NCBI GenBank assembly: GCA_914767885.1
Contig: CAJZBQ010000033.1
Location: forward strand, 744,001-808,000
Length of the DNA: 64,000 nt
Direction: 5' to 3'
Source: Blepharisma stoltei
Taxonomy: Eukaryota; Ciliophora; Heterotrichea; Heterotrichida; Blepharismidae
The notes under the pieces are model-generated. The model did no database searches. It saw only the letters and a list, made by a program, of their open reading frames with translations, and was not told the origin of the DNA. Shown here piece by piece: positions 23,501 through 35,400 of the stretch; positions within the stretch are counted from its first letter, which is position 1; the number at the start of each line of letters is the position of its first letter. A program made the position numbers and the translations under genes.

Positions 23501-23680
23501 CAAAAAAATTTGTTTTAACCCCCATTCTTGATCGAACGATGGCGAGTCGTTCGATCAAGGATGGGGGGCGGAGTTATGGTTTTGCTCACTCACTCACGGA
23601 GGGGGGGGGGGGAGTAAGCATTTTTTTATTCCTTTATCATAGAATTTCTTTTGGAAAAATTCATCGATTTTTGCTTGCAT
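20591..23680 (-). CDS. TPR-like protein with IQ motif
   Basis: Protein of 630 aa once two IESs (20814-21167 and 22774-23616) are removed; the result is divisible by three. The N-terminal 230 residues are helical with TPR-like spacing (LAKLYFEGQNFIEAENLFRE). The middle is polar and Asn/Lys-rich. STIIQSFVRKFLTRRKFKN resembles an IQ motif, which would bind calmodulin or a related EF-hand protein. The C-terminal region (RFNGYIAYGRKNL, then FSCYSTKEITDLLGIWDF) is not recognised. The start ATG at 23680 lies beyond the larger IES, so the first 22 codons are separated from the rest in germline DNA. Function is not known. Confidence 0.7.
20814..21167 (-). mobile_element. MITE-like IES C2 (354 bp)
   Basis: Same family as 17248-18058: hairpin end GGAACAAGATAATTTTGTTCC at 21125-21145 region followed by AATTTAAAGGGAGGAG, and at the other end an inner repeat ATTTAAATCGGAAC with the family spacer. 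TA-to-TA removal (20812 to 21166) joins YEI to KFKQEN in frame. The outer left repeat is decayed. Confidence 0.78.
22774..23616 (-). mobile_element. MITE-like IES A9 containing a nested B1 element
   Basis: A-family body (TTAGCTCTATATTTCATTATA, then CACTCACGGAGGGTGGG) cut in its subterminal spacer by a complete B element. Right edge GGGGGAG|TAAGC; left edge truncated, without the hairpin end. Removing the whole 843 bp joins ..GIKKC to LSFVKDF in frame. Without B1 the host is 265 bp. Confidence 0.82.
22999..23576. mobile_element. Nested MITE-like element B1 (578 bp)
   Basis: Begins TTA|CTCCCCCACCCATCC and ends GGGGCGGAG|TTA. Tandem CATCCTTGATCGAACG copies sit at the left end, and a hairpin of the same repeat around CGAGTCG sits at the right. 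Its interior is close to the reverse complement of 57885-58443. Removal rejoins the A-family spacer (GGGATTTTTC..TTA..TGGTTTTG). Confidence 0.88.
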
Positions 23681-24150
23681 CCTCTTAATCCCCCTTGGCT
23701 ATAGAGCAAGACATTAGAAAGTCACCTTGATTAATGAACAATTTTTTTTTGTTGCGCAAACTATTATTAATGTTAGTTAGTAATTACACAATAAAATATA
23801 ATTTAGAGTTCTAAAATAAAATTTTCTATTTTAATTAGATTTTTTGTTTCAAATTTTGAAAATTTTTAATTTTTTAACAATGAAAAGTTTCTATATAATC
23901 AATAACCATTAGAAAAAAAATTAATCTTTTGATTGCTGAGCAAGATTTTTAGCTCAAGGAAGAAGTTAATAAAAGCGATCTCAACCATATTAAAAAATTT
24001 ATATAAGAAAGTTCACTGATTACTAAATATACTTATAACATTACATTGAGATCAAAAAGCTGAAAAAATAATAAAAATAATAAAACAGTTATAGAAATTA
24101 AGATATTAAAATTTGTTTTAAATGTAAATGTTTTAAATTGTAATATGTTA
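23681..24150. other. AT-rich intergenic region
   Basis: About 470 bp between the 5' end of the TPR/IQ gene and the 3' end of the kinase-kelch gene. I see no gene or repeat in it. Confidence 0.5.
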
Positions 24151-26264
24151 TTAAGATTTAAAGCCTTCTTGCTCCCATTCCTTTGTAGCCCGGCTATAAA
24201 TAAATATTCCAAGTAAAAACCCTATAATGATAACCTCATTTTTACTTTCGTCAATAAAGTATGAATTTGACCCAAAAGTGTCTCCTTCTGGAAGTGCTTT
24301 CTCTTCCAATACTATTTGGTTTGTGTCTAAGTTCCACTCAAAAGTTTCAGGAGAGCTTACTCCTCTTTCTCTTCCACCTCCAATAATCATTATAGTTCTC
24401 GGGGCTGAGTTCACAAGCCCAACCCCAGACATCGGCACAGGAAGGTTAAGGCTCAAAACTTCCCAATGGCCTTCAAAGTACTTTTCAATAGAACTGATCA
24501 GCTCAAGCCTCTTTGTGCTCTTATTAGCCCCTCCTACCACATAAATTTCATTATCAACAGCTAAAGCAGTGGCATTTTCTCTTTCTATATTTAATGGCTC
24601 ACACTCATCTCATTTCCCATCCTTGTAGATTTCGACTGATTTTATAGGCTCTTTTCTTTCAGGGTCTCTTCCTCCAATTACAAATAAATCTTTATTAAGC
24701 ACAGTTATTGCGTGCCATGCCCTTCCTTGCTTCATGTCTTCTAGTTTTGCTGAGTCTCTTGTAACTAAATTAATTAGAAATACGTTTTTTGAATTTTTCA
24801 AGCCTCCAGTAACAACTACACCTTCATCTATAACGGCTACTCTTGAAGAAGATTGGAACCTATGGCTATTCAAGCTTGACGTTTTTCTTATTTTTCTGTT
24901 ATCAATTTCGCAGATATAAGCTCTACCTGGGACTTGTGCAAGAGAGATTGCAAAATGACCTTCAATTTTTGGAACTGATTTTGCAGCAGGCTTCGCGTCA
25001 GTTTCTTCGTTTTGCTTGGAGACTTCGTTTAGATCATGCTCTAAATCGCCTTGTGAGAGATGGTGCTTCAGCTGCTTGAAATCCCAGCGCTTGTTTTCTT
25101 GGACTGCTAGCATGTGGGCAAGTAAGATTTTGACCTTGTCGCTGTATGAGAGTTTAGCGATTGCTCTTTCAACTTGTTTTTGCAAGTTGTCAATTCCGAC
25201 TTCTAAATTGTTTAAATCTGTAGGCTTTGCTAGGCTTGCCATGTGCAGAAATGTTAAACCTAAGGAGAACACATCTGATTTTATTGGGTTATGCCTGACG
25301 TCTCCTCTTACATTATTGCCTTTGATTATTTCTAAATCCCTTAGTAATAGACTGAAAGCTTTGAAAAAATTAATATTATTATTGTTATATTAACTGTCTA
25401 ATAATCTTATTATAATATATTTAAAATCCCTATATAGATTTTTAATTATTAAAATATTTCTAAAATAATAAATTATAAACCATTGCTAGATAAAAAAGTT
25501 CATTTATTATTAATTTGGGGGAATAAGTACTCTTTAAACAGCTTGGGGCTGAAATACATAACTGTTCCAGTAACTTGATAAGTTTTGGTAACTAGTGCTT
25601 GCATTCCTTGTCTTGACTCCCCAAAGTCTCCTAGCTTAAGCTTCCCATTATTTGCTAAAAATAAGTTTCTTGGCTTGACATCTCCATGAGTCATATTCAT
25701 TTCTTGCAAGTACGCGAAGGCATCAATAATTTCTGTCCAATGAGTAAGCAGTTGGTTCTCTGGCCAATAATCGTTTCTGATTTTCCTATATTCAATATCC
25801 TGCTCAAGGTCACCTTTTTCAGAGAACTCCATTACAATCAAGAATTTAAACCCTGGCCCATAATTCTCATCAATAAAGTATCCAAGGCAAGAGCATATAT
25901 TGGGATGGACCATGGATTTTTGAAGTTTGGCTTCCTGTTGCTTTTTTCTTAATTCTCCCTCATTTCGGCAATACATTACCTTTATTGCAACTTTGTCTGG
26001 CCTGTGAACTACTCTTCCTTCAAAAACTTCAGTGGAGCCTTCTGGAGATCGATAAATATTTCTCGTGAAGACCAAAGAGCTGGTAGAAATCGGAGCATCA
26101 GGATTATGGGTTTTAGGCTGGGAATTCAGTTCTTCAACTTCATGCTGTTCTCCGTAGTGTTTATTATCCTTGCAGTCTTCGCATATCTTTATATTTTTGC
26201 AATTGCATAGATATTCAGCTTTTTTAGTGCACCATGTAGATTGACAAGAATTTTTTCCTCCCAT
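24151..26264 (-). CDS. B-box-like / protein kinase / kelch protein
   Basis: Protein of 639 aa after removing a 194-bp IES. Residues 1-45 have B-box-like zinc ligands (CQSTWC...CNCKNIKICEDC...H). The kinase domain spans about 65-360, with the ATP-site lysine in VAIKV, a catalytic loop THGDVKPRNLF (HGD instead of HRD) and LGDFGES (DFG). After the IES come SDVFSLGLTFLHMA and the C-lobe helices. The C-terminal 300 residues are kelch-like (VVTGGLKN, LFVIGGRDP, IYVVGGANK, IMIIGGG). It probably phosphorylates Ser/Thr targets recruited by the kelch propeller; the target is unknown. Start ATG is at 26264 (MGGKNS, a possible N-myristoylation site after Met removal). UGA-Trp codons occur in the kelch part. 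Confidence 0.82.
25316..25509 (-). other. IES, 194 bp, ATTATT pointer
   Basis: Matching ATTATT at 25312-25317 and 25506-25511. Removal joins the kinase activation segment ..FPQINN to VRGDVR.. in frame. Without it the frame ends soon after 25500. Confidence 0.8.
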
Positions 26265-26881
26265 GGTCCTTGAAGTCTTATTAAATATAAATGTGAATAT
26301 ATGGAGTTTTAGGGGATATTGATATTCAGATCTTCTTTTAAAAATAAGTCAATTATATGATTAAAAAAATTAGAAACTGCTTTGGCTTTCAATAAGATTG
26401 TTTGATAAAAAACTTTTAGATTTAAAGCTAATATTATAAATGTCTTAAAAATATTAGATTTGTTGGGTTTCAAAATTAAAGCATCAAATACTAGTGTTTT
26501 ATTGATAAGAATATAAACAATCTTGAAGAGAGCAAAATCAAATAAATCCTGAGCAATTTCTAAAATGATTAATAACTAAAAAGCAGAGCAATCTGAATAC
26601 TAAAACTACTATTATGAACAAATAATTTAATTAATTAATATTTCACATAGTTATACTCCCAATACTTTTCAAATAATACTGTATACAAATGAATTTATAT
26701 TTTAGTTTATTATATATTTTTATAAAGTTCTAAGGTAACTCTAATTTGTAAATTATTAAGCTAAGGCTAGCTTATTATTTATGGTCATAAATTAAAATAT
26801 AAATATTTATAAGAATTATACATGCTTATAAATTTAATGAATCTGAAAAACCATCAATATTATGATAATTAAAGAAAAAAT
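26265..26881. other. AT-rich intergenic region
   Basis: About 617 bp upstream of the kinase-kelch gene and downstream of WDR3. I see no gene, repeat family or RNA signature in it. Confidence 0.5.
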
Positions 26882-29410
26882 CTAAGATAGCTCTGTAATA
26901 GGCATTCCTTTTTGATCCTGAAGATACCTTGCTACAAACTTGCAAGCAGCTACGTTCCTCCCTATCACATCTTTAATCTCCTTTATTCTGCTCATCATTT
27001 TGCTTTTGACCCTTTCTATTCTAATCAGCCATTCTTCATTGCTATACACACTTGAAACCAGCGTATTTTCATGAATTTTCATCAGCATCAAAATGCATTT
27101 TACTGTCAGCTCAGTTTCTACTCCCTTATCTAAATAGCTTTCTAAATGATAAAATAGCATCGTCGCATAAGCAAACGGAAGCATCTGGATTGCTGAATCA
27201 AAAGATGAAGAAGGTATCCCTGTCAGAATTTTAAGAATATAGCCATGTTCATCAAGTCCTCCATAATGTGGAGGTGGTAGGGCGTTTCCTCCTTGGCTTA
27301 AATGCTCTCTATACTGCCTAGCAACTTCTAACGCCTCTATTAGTACTTCTCCAGCTTTCAGCGCTTCATTTGTAGTTCTTAGCACAGGTACAGCTTCTCC
27401 AACTGGCTTTTGAATTCCTAATTCTTCAGGCTTTGTGGACTCTTCAATTTCTTTTTCCTTTTCTTCTTCCAAGAAAATCTGCTCACTTGTCTGCACCCAA
27501 AGTCTCAATGAATAGTCATTACCAGCCGATACCAAAAAGTCGCCTGCAGAACTCAATATAATGGACCAAATTTCTGCTTTATGGCCTTTGAGCGTCAAAA
27601 TGCATTCATAAGTGTCAGCATTCCAATATTTAATTAGCCTATCTCTGCCTGCTGAAAAGAATAAATGTGTGTCTTTTACAAACTTTACATCAGAAATAGG
27701 CTGATCATGGGCAAAAATTGACTTATGGCAGTCTCCATAGTCCAATCCCCACAGTTTAAGGTTCTTATCAGCTGAGCCACTCACAAGAATAAGGGAATCT
27801 GAAGAGATGTCAAAACAAGAGGCTGGGAGTTTATGCCCATAAAGTGACAAGTAAAGCTTTTTGCTGTCACTGTAAATTGTTTGAATAGTCGAATCCAATA
27901 GTGAAGAGCATATTAATTTTCCATCTGGGGAACATTTTACTGATAAAATCTCATCTTTGAGAGAAAAAACTTCAGTCAATTTTAGCTTGAACTCAGGCTG
28001 GAGTCTGATTTGCCAGAATTTCAAGTCATGGTCTGCGCCTCCACTTATTAATACAAGAGATGATGGGAATAAACAGATACTCCACACAGATCCTTCGTGG
28101 CCTTTCTTTTCAAATATTTTCTCATGTGATAAGATGTCAAAAGCTTGGAGTAAGCCTGACCTTGTACCAATTATAACGAATCTATCTCCAGGGAGGAATA
28201 AGCTGGTAAGAGCGTAATCGCATTCAAGTGTACTGATGCAGGTCTGGGTTTTTAGGTCCCAAATTTTCAAGGATTCGCCTGAGCCTGATAATAAATTCCA
28301 ATTATCTTGGGACAATGATAGCGTCCTGGCTGATGATCGATGCCCTTCTCGATCAAGAGTAGAAATAAGTTCAAATGAAGCAGCAGTTTTTACTTTTGTA
28401 ACCAAATTGCAGCTGAGATCATAAATTTGCATATAATTTGTAGCATAGCTTATTGCTATTTTGAATTTATGCTCATGTGTGCTGCTTTTGTACTTTGTAG
28501 GGAAAAATTGAGCACTTGCAATTTTGGAGTCTGGTTTGTGTAAGACTATTCTTTCGTAATAATCTGTAAAGACCATATTGACTTCTTCTTCATCTTTGCC
28601 TTTTTCTCTTAATCTTTTCCTTCTTCTTTTCATCATTTTATCAATTTCGTTCTCTTTTCTTGTTCTTCAGACTTCAAGTGAGCCTTTGCTGACGACCAAA
28701 AAAATTGACTCATTAGGATGCTTTGATACACTTTTAGTTCTTCCTTTTGGAATTTGCTTTGAGATGGCTCCGAGCTCTTTATAGTTATCTATGCAGTCCC
28801 ATACGTGAATGTACTTATCTCCACTTCCAGCATAGAGCTTATTTTCAATAATTTCAAGGCTCCATACTTCGCTTGAGCTAAGCAAGGTATCAGAGCACAT
28901 TTCGCTGATTAAGTCCCATATCTTTATCATGCGATCTCTGCTGCCAGAGATCAATGAATTTTCACGGACAATTAATGATGTTATTGAGTCTTTGTGGCCT
29001 TGAAGACGGACTGAAGCTGCATCTGCGACTAAGTCCCATACAATAATAGAGGTATCATAAGACCCAGAATAAAGAGTCAGCCCATCTGATGAGTAGGTAA
29101 GAGCAGATACTGCTGATTCGTGGCCTTCAAATTTGTGTAAAATTTCCCATGAACTTAAGCTCCAGACGAGGATTGTTCCATTTCTAAAGCCAGCGCTTAA
29201 AGAATTGGTGGATAGAGCTAGAGATGTGATAATATCTGGGCCTTGGGAAAGGGATTTTATTAGTTCAAGTCGTTTTGCGCTTCATATGAGGACTGATTCA
29301 TTGGAAGAAGTAAAGATCCAATCGTTGGAAGAAACAATCAAATGTGAGTTACTTGAAGTGATCTCTCCAAAGGATGACTTGAATTGGAAGGCAAAGTAAG
29401 ATTTTGCCAT
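26882..29410 (-). CDS. WDR3: WDR3 / Utp12 small-subunit processome WD40 protein
   Basis: Nucleolar ribosome-biogenesis factor of 842 aa, uninterrupted by inserts. Two WD40 propellers are visible from repeated GH...SGS.D..IKIWDL units (e.g. SGSRDRMIKIWDL, SGGADHDLKFW, SAGRDRLIKYWNAD, GHKAEIWSI). The C-terminal 200 residues form the Utp12 domain (LPFAYATMLFYHLESYL, then ILMLMKIHE). The start MAKSYFAFQF resembles the yeast Dip2/Utp12 N-terminus. Length fits the family (about 940). In-frame UGA codons at Trp positions, including IW-SAKR, show that the alternative code is needed. Confidence 0.92.
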
Positions 29411-29665
29411 TTATTAGTAAATTTCTATTGAAAATTTAAGGTCATTAAGGTATCTATGTTTACTTACTCTCGTTGTGATTAGCAAGCAAATTTAATTTTT
29501 GGGAAAATAATAATTTTCTTACTAGGAAAATTTTCAGTATAAAATAATTTTAATAGAAACCTATAATATATAATTTAAATACGATTAATCATTTTCAAAT
29601 ATTAAAAAAAATCCTTATCACTAATTAAAGAGGAAGCTAGCATGAAAAGTCATCAGTAAGATGAT

Positions 29666-30868
29666 TTAAACCCATTTTCTCCACTTAAAAAACCATATCA
29701 CAATGATCGATATTCCAATTATAATTGCCCAGCAGTAAAGTCAGGGCAAGCAATTATGATCGTCATCGTCTTGTCAAGGGACCTTTACATTCATTCCCAT
29801 CATCCCAGGGATATAATTTGCTGGCAAACATACAGTTGCCATTGCAGTAAAATAATTAACAATTTTTTCGAGTTTTAATGAAGTTGTGTTTTGAGCATCT
29901 TCTAAAGTTGCATTAAAAATATGCTCAGCTTTTGTTAATGTCGCTCGACTTGTGATGTTTTTTTGGTTAAGCACAATTGTTCTTGTTTTCATACTGTAAA
30001 GATAACATTTTAGACCATTTGATAGATGTGTTGAGTGTAAGAGGGAGTCAAAAATTTTAAATTTAGGCCTGATAAGATCTTGGAGATATTGAGCGGTTTT
30101 TTCTCCTGAACTCAGCTTTTGAACGTACTCTACTCTATCATTGTTGTGAATTTCAGTAGCATGCTCTAAGTAGCATTTAGTCTCAGAGTCTATATGCATT
30201 GAAAGATACTCAAGTCTGCACAAAATGGATTCTAAGAGCCTATACAAAATCGAATCAATCGTAGTGCAGCCATATGTTTCATTTATTTCGACTTCTCGAT
30301 AGGAAAAATTATTGATTTGTTGAGCTTTATTTTGGAATTCTTGAATAAATACATCTTGAATCTTCATTTCTTCATAGAGTACTTGCTTAACACAAAATAA
30401 AGGATCTTTGCAAAAAATCATAAGCACGGTTTTATAAACAATTATTTTCATAGAAACAGGATTTTCTACCTCTCCATTCAAACTGGCATCATTTATGGTC
30501 AACAAAAAATAGTCTGGGAAGTCTAGAATATGGTCTTTATTGTTAAAATTGTTGCTTGCACACTCATAATCAATGACGGGATGAAGATCAAACTCTCTGC
30601 GGATAAGTTTGACATGTGCATCCCCAAGTCCTTGCAAAATTAAAACATATGAAGATCTTTCTACCATTAGCATATCTTTGAGTTCCAAAAGATCATCTAA
30701 ATTGAGCTCATGTGATTGTTTTTCATTTATATCGAACAGTATAATTTTCGAGTTGCCTCTGTCTGACAATTCTGATGGCTTTAAGTTTGTTTCTGTATTT
30801 ATATTATAATCGAAACTGTTTAATGGATCACTCGGGAGTTGTTCATCCTGCTCTGTTTCCTTTTGCAT
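29666..30868 (-). CDS. CorA-type magnesium transporter
   Basis: Mg2+ channel of 400 aa. The N-terminal 300 residues are the cytosolic alpha/beta and long-helix region (DYFLLTINDASL, then EYLSMHIDSE). The first membrane helix ends in the signature MMGMN (GMN, at the mouth of the pore), followed by an acidic loop QDDDDHN and a second helix (WAIIIGISIIVIW). The tail is short and basic (KWRKWV), with TAA at 29666. CorA proteins are pentamers in the plasma membrane, mitochondrion or vacuole; the location is not shown here. Two-TM C-terminal topology and length match the family. UGA encodes Trp after VKVP. No inserts. Confidence 0.9.
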
Positions 30869-31000
30869 TTATTTGTAATTTAAAAAAAATTAATTTTATT
30901 CGAAAGATTATGTCTCCCCTTTAAAAATTAATTCGTGCATTTCTTTAAGTAATTCTTCTACTAAATAATGCTAATTATTTGTCAAAAGTATTATTTAAAA

Positions 31001-32146
31001 TTATTTAAAATATCCAGACTGCTGAGTATTTTTTGAGCCCAATAAGCCTGATACAAATGAAGAAGATTTTGGGCTTGGATTTGGTGGTTGGTTATATGTA
31101 GTACTTGACAAATATGAAGGCCTTTCATTTGCATTAGATGTATAAGATAAGCTTCCCTGATAGTTTGTTCGAGGTGCTTCGCTGCTTTTGTAGCCTTGAT
31201 ATTCACTTCTTGTATTTGTTTCCCGATATCTTGGCCCAGGAAGTGTTCCAAACACCCCTTGGTCTTGGCTACTAGGTGTCAGCTGAGAAGTCTGAGGCAC
31301 ATTTATGTGATGGTACTTGTTGAGAGCATCTTCTTTCATTTTTCTAAGGTCAATTGACTCCTGGATAGGGTTTTTAATATTTAGCGAGCTCATTCCAAAA
31401 TCCTGTCTATATTGAGGATAAGGCTGATTTGGTGTCATGATTCTGTCAGGAGAAGCTGATGGAAAAGGCTGAGGGTTATATGGAGGGTAGTTCGGTTGAT
31501 TTGGAATGTATAACTGCCCTTGATTTGAATAGCCTTGAGGGTGTGAAAAAAGTTGAGGTTGAGCTGTATATGTAGAGGGAAGTTGGCTATAACTCTGAGA
31601 GTCGTATAAAGGCTGAGGCTGAGGAGTATTCATAGCTGGATTTTGATTCATTGCGTTATATGGCTGGCCTATATTGATAGGAATCCTCTCTCTTCCTCTT
31701 AAAGCTCCATCTAAAGGCTCAGGAAAGTATCCACCTCTTTCGTACATTGGCTGCTTATATACCTGATCTTGCATATCAAGATTTGCCCTTGGCTGAAGAT
31801 TTCCTTGCTGCCCAGAATAAATAAAGCTGGGAGGTCTTTCCAATGAAGATGATCGGGGATTACCATTAGAGGGATATATAGGATTCATAGTGTATGGATT
31901 TGAGATTCCAGGGTTGTTTAAATTATAAGGATTTGAATTCCCTCCAAATGGAAAAACTCCTTCAGCTTGAGGATTAGTCTGTTTAAAACGATGAAGGAAG
32001 GTTTCATCGAATTTTCTCATCAAAGCATTAAAGGAATCTCTATCTGAAACTTTGCTGAGCTCGTCTAAATAAAAACTCAGTTCTTGTGGTTGAATTGGAG
32101 GGACTTGATTGACTTTTGGTGCTGGGACCTGCTGGTAGTAGTCCAT
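31001..32146 (-). CDS. Gln/Pro/Tyr/Asn-rich low-complexity protein
   Basis: A 381-aa, mostly disordered protein. It is rich in NPY, QPQP and SYSQLPS-like segments across residues 60-300, resembling prion-like or condensate-forming proteins. A short helical stretch near residues 25-55 (LSFYLDELSKVSDRDSF) and SIDLRKMKEDAL near 265 are the only ordered-looking parts. No enzymatic motif. Start ATG at 32146, MDYYQQVP. It shares a 323-bp divergent upstream region with the major vault protein gene. I do not recognise a family. Confidence 0.65.
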   Translation of the reverse strand: MDYYQQVPAPKVNQVPPIQPQELSFYLDELSKVSDRDSFNALMRKFDETFLHRFKQTNPQAEGVFPFGGNSNPYNLNNPGISNPYTMNPIYPSNGNPRSSSLERPPSFIYSGQQGNLQPRANLDMQDQVYKQPMYERGGYFPEPLDGALRGRERIPINIGQPYNAMNQNPAMNTPQPQPLYDSQSYSQLPSTYTAQPQLFSHPQGYSNQGQLYIPNQPNYPPYNPQPFPSASPDRIMTPNQPYPQYRQDFGMSSLNIKNPIQESIDLRKMKEDALNKYHHINVPQTSQLTPSSQDQGVFGTLPGPRYRETNTRSEYQGYKSSEAPRTNYQGSLSYTSNANERPSYLSSTTYNQPPNPSPKSSSFVSGLLGSKNTQQSGYFK

Positions 32147-32469
32147 AATTTAAAATGTCAAAAGAAAATTTAAGAGAGAAGACAGTTGGAATTTTTCCCC
32201 TAGCCTTGTCAGAGCAAATACTTTTATTCAGCCTTGATGAGTATTTAAATAAGAATTTAATATAAATATAAATCAATTGATGACATTAATCATTTGAGCT
32301 TGATTTCACAATAATCCATAATTTATAATACTCTTATGAATAAGGACCTATAAATTCATTATTCAAGATGTGCGCGTAATTTCATATTAGTATCTACTAA
32401 TCAAAAAATAATCCTTATGAATAGATCTAAATTAAATAATAGAGAGATCGATAATATCAGTTATAAAAA
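32147..32469. other. Divergent upstream region
   Basis: Lies between the low-complexity protein gene (-) and the major vault protein gene (+) and should contain both promoters. AT-rich; no element recognised. Confidence 0.5.
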
Positions 32470-35400
32470 ATGGAAGATCAGCGTTTGATCAGAATTCCAC
32501 CTTTTAACTATGTTCACATTACTGATGGCAACACCATCCTTACTAGAGTCGTTATAGGGCCTGCTTCTTATGTATTAAAAGATCATGAACAACTCAAACT
32601 TGGAGGAAAAATCATGAAAATGATTCAAATTCCTCCTAGGAACTATTGCGTTATTAGAAATCCAGTAATTTTAGACGAGAACAGAAAAATCACTTATGAT
32701 GATTATGGGATGGTCAAAGTCAACTATGGCGAGCTTGAAGTCCGTACTTCTGAAACTCACCCTGATCCTTTTCCATTGTATCCATCAGAAGAAATCGAAC
32801 ATGAAATCCAGAAAATCCCAATAGTCCAGCCTAACTGTGCCTTAAAATTAAAAGCTATAAGAGACTTTGTAGACTCAAGCTCAAAAGAAAGGCACGCAGG
32901 GGACGAGTGGCTTTGCTATGGCCCATGCACTTATATTCCTAATATAAATTGCCAAATAATTGAAACTGTAAGATCATTAACAATCAAGCCGAACTCTGCC
33001 TTAAAGATCAGAGCTAAAAAGGAAACCACTGATAAATATGGAAATGCAAGAAAAGCTGGAGAAGAATGGCTTATAAGAGAAATCGGAGACTATCTACCTC
33101 AAGTAGACGAAGAAGTTGTTGAAGAAATAAAATCCATCGTGCTCACTGATAAGCGTGCCCTTCATCTTAGAGCTCTTAAATCCTTTAAAGATATCTACAA
33201 TATTAACAGAAAAGCTGGAGAAGAATGGCTCGTCACAATCGAAAACAGCGACACCCATATCCCAGACATATACGAAATTGTCGTTAAACAAGCTGACGCA
33301 ATAGTCCTTACAAATAGACAATATTGTTATATACTAGACCCATTTGAAGGTGGAAAAAACAAATGGGGCAAAAGAGAGCTGAGAAAAGGGGAATGCACGT
33401 TCTTTTTGAAACCTTTTGAGACTCTTGAAAGTGGAATTCAAGATATTTATGTCCTCGCTGACGATGAAGCCTTATTGCTAAAAGCTAAAGAAAACTATAA
33501 AGATGAAGAAGGGGAAGATCATACTGCAGGGGAGATGTGGATGATTTATGGACCTAGAGATTATATACCGTCTGTAGAAGTTAGTGTGGTAGAAAGAAGG
33601 AAAAAAATTCCTCTTGATGAAAATGAAGGGATTTATGTTCGTGATAATAGAACTGGAGAAGTCAAAGCTGTAAGTGGAGAAAGTTATATGCTGAAATCGT
33701 ATGAGTCTTTGTGGGAAATGGAGCTAAGTCCTGAGGTAGAAGAGCTGATAAAGAAACAGGCTGTCAGTGAAGCTTTATCAACTTCGAGAAGAGTGGTTAG
33801 TAAACATGGCCAAGCACAAATCTCAACCCCTTATCCTTGCCTATATAATGCGCTTTCTATTTTGATTGCAGAGTGCATCGGCCCAGCTTATCAACCAATC
33901 AATTAACTTAAATAACTTTATAGTTGGGGCCTTTCGTGGTGAGATGTTTTTTCCGCCTTGTCGCTTCTCTCGGGCTCATATCAGGCTTCACAGTCCTATA
34001 TAACATTAATAACATTAAGTCTATTAATCATGCCTAAATTATAGCTCTAAAAACTATCGGTAAAGATAAGGAGAGGGATACAGGGTGAGTTTTGGATCTG
34101 CGCTTGACCAAAACGTGGAGGTCGAGGTAGCTCATTATCAAGAACTTCAAGCCATAGTTGGAGCCCAGTTGAAGAGCCTCCAGTAAAAGAATACTCCCGA
34201 GATAAAACGAGAGCTGTAACCTTTAGAGTCCCAAGTAATACAGCAGTTCAAGTCCACAACTTCAGAACTCAAATAAGCAGAGTTGTCTTTGGTCCTGACC
34301 GTGTTATGCTCCAACCAGACGAACAATTCACAGTCATAACCCTGTCTGGAGGGATTCCTAAAAAAGAGGGACAAATAAAAGACATCGCCCTTATGCTAGG
34401 CCCATCTTTTATGTCTGACATTGTAGTAGTCGAAACAAGTGATCATGCAAGTCTTCAAATGACACTTTCTTATAACTGGTACTTTGATGTCAACAAAGAA
34501 AATCCAATTGAATGCAATAAGCTGTTCGCAATCAAAGATTTTATTGGTGATGCTTGCAAAACTATCTTAATCTTAATTATTTATAACGCTTAAGTCCACT
34601 GCGGGGTAGCCAATTCCAGAGCTGCCACCATATTTATCCACGTGTCGGGTCCATGGACCGTTGGATCGACCCACTTTAATCGCCAGGGCACGGATAAGTA
34701 CGGCGTTCCGGCTTCAACGGGCTTCGCTGCCTCCACGGCTTTATTCCGACTCAGCTCCTACGCGTGTTCCGCCTGAGGGTCCACCTCCTCGGGTGCGCTG
34801 AGTGGTAAAGACCTATGCTCTTGATCGCACTGAGGAGTAATTCCTTTGGTTATCTCCAAAGTTAAACTGCTATTGCTGTGCAGAAGTTCTCGAGGTAAAA
34901 CCCAATCCCATAAATAAAATGCTTGAGTGAGAGAAAATTAGCGGAGCTAATTTCGCTTGAAGCGAAAGCCATTTTATTTATGCCTGCAAAACTATCGCAA
35001 GCAGAGTTAGAGGCTCTGTATCTTGCTTTACTTTTGAAGATTTCCATCAGCGATCTGCTGATATTATCAAGGCAGGGGTGTTTGGAAAAAAAGGAGACTC
35101 AATTAAAAAAGAAATCAGGTTCCCAGCAAACAACTGCGTAATCACTCATGTTGATATCCAAAGCGTCGAACCTACTGATGAAAGAACTCAAGCAAGCTTA
35201 AAAAAATCAGTTAATCAAGCTATCGAAATTACAACTGAAGCAAGCAAAGCTAGGGCTCAGCATGAGGCTGCAAAAGCAGAACAAATTTCGAGAAACAGGC
35301 TTGAGCTGCAAAAGGTGCAGGATGAAATTGATGCAGAGCAAGAAAAAGTGAAACTTATTGAGCTAAAAGTAAAAAATGTTGAAGTCCAAATGATTGGGAA

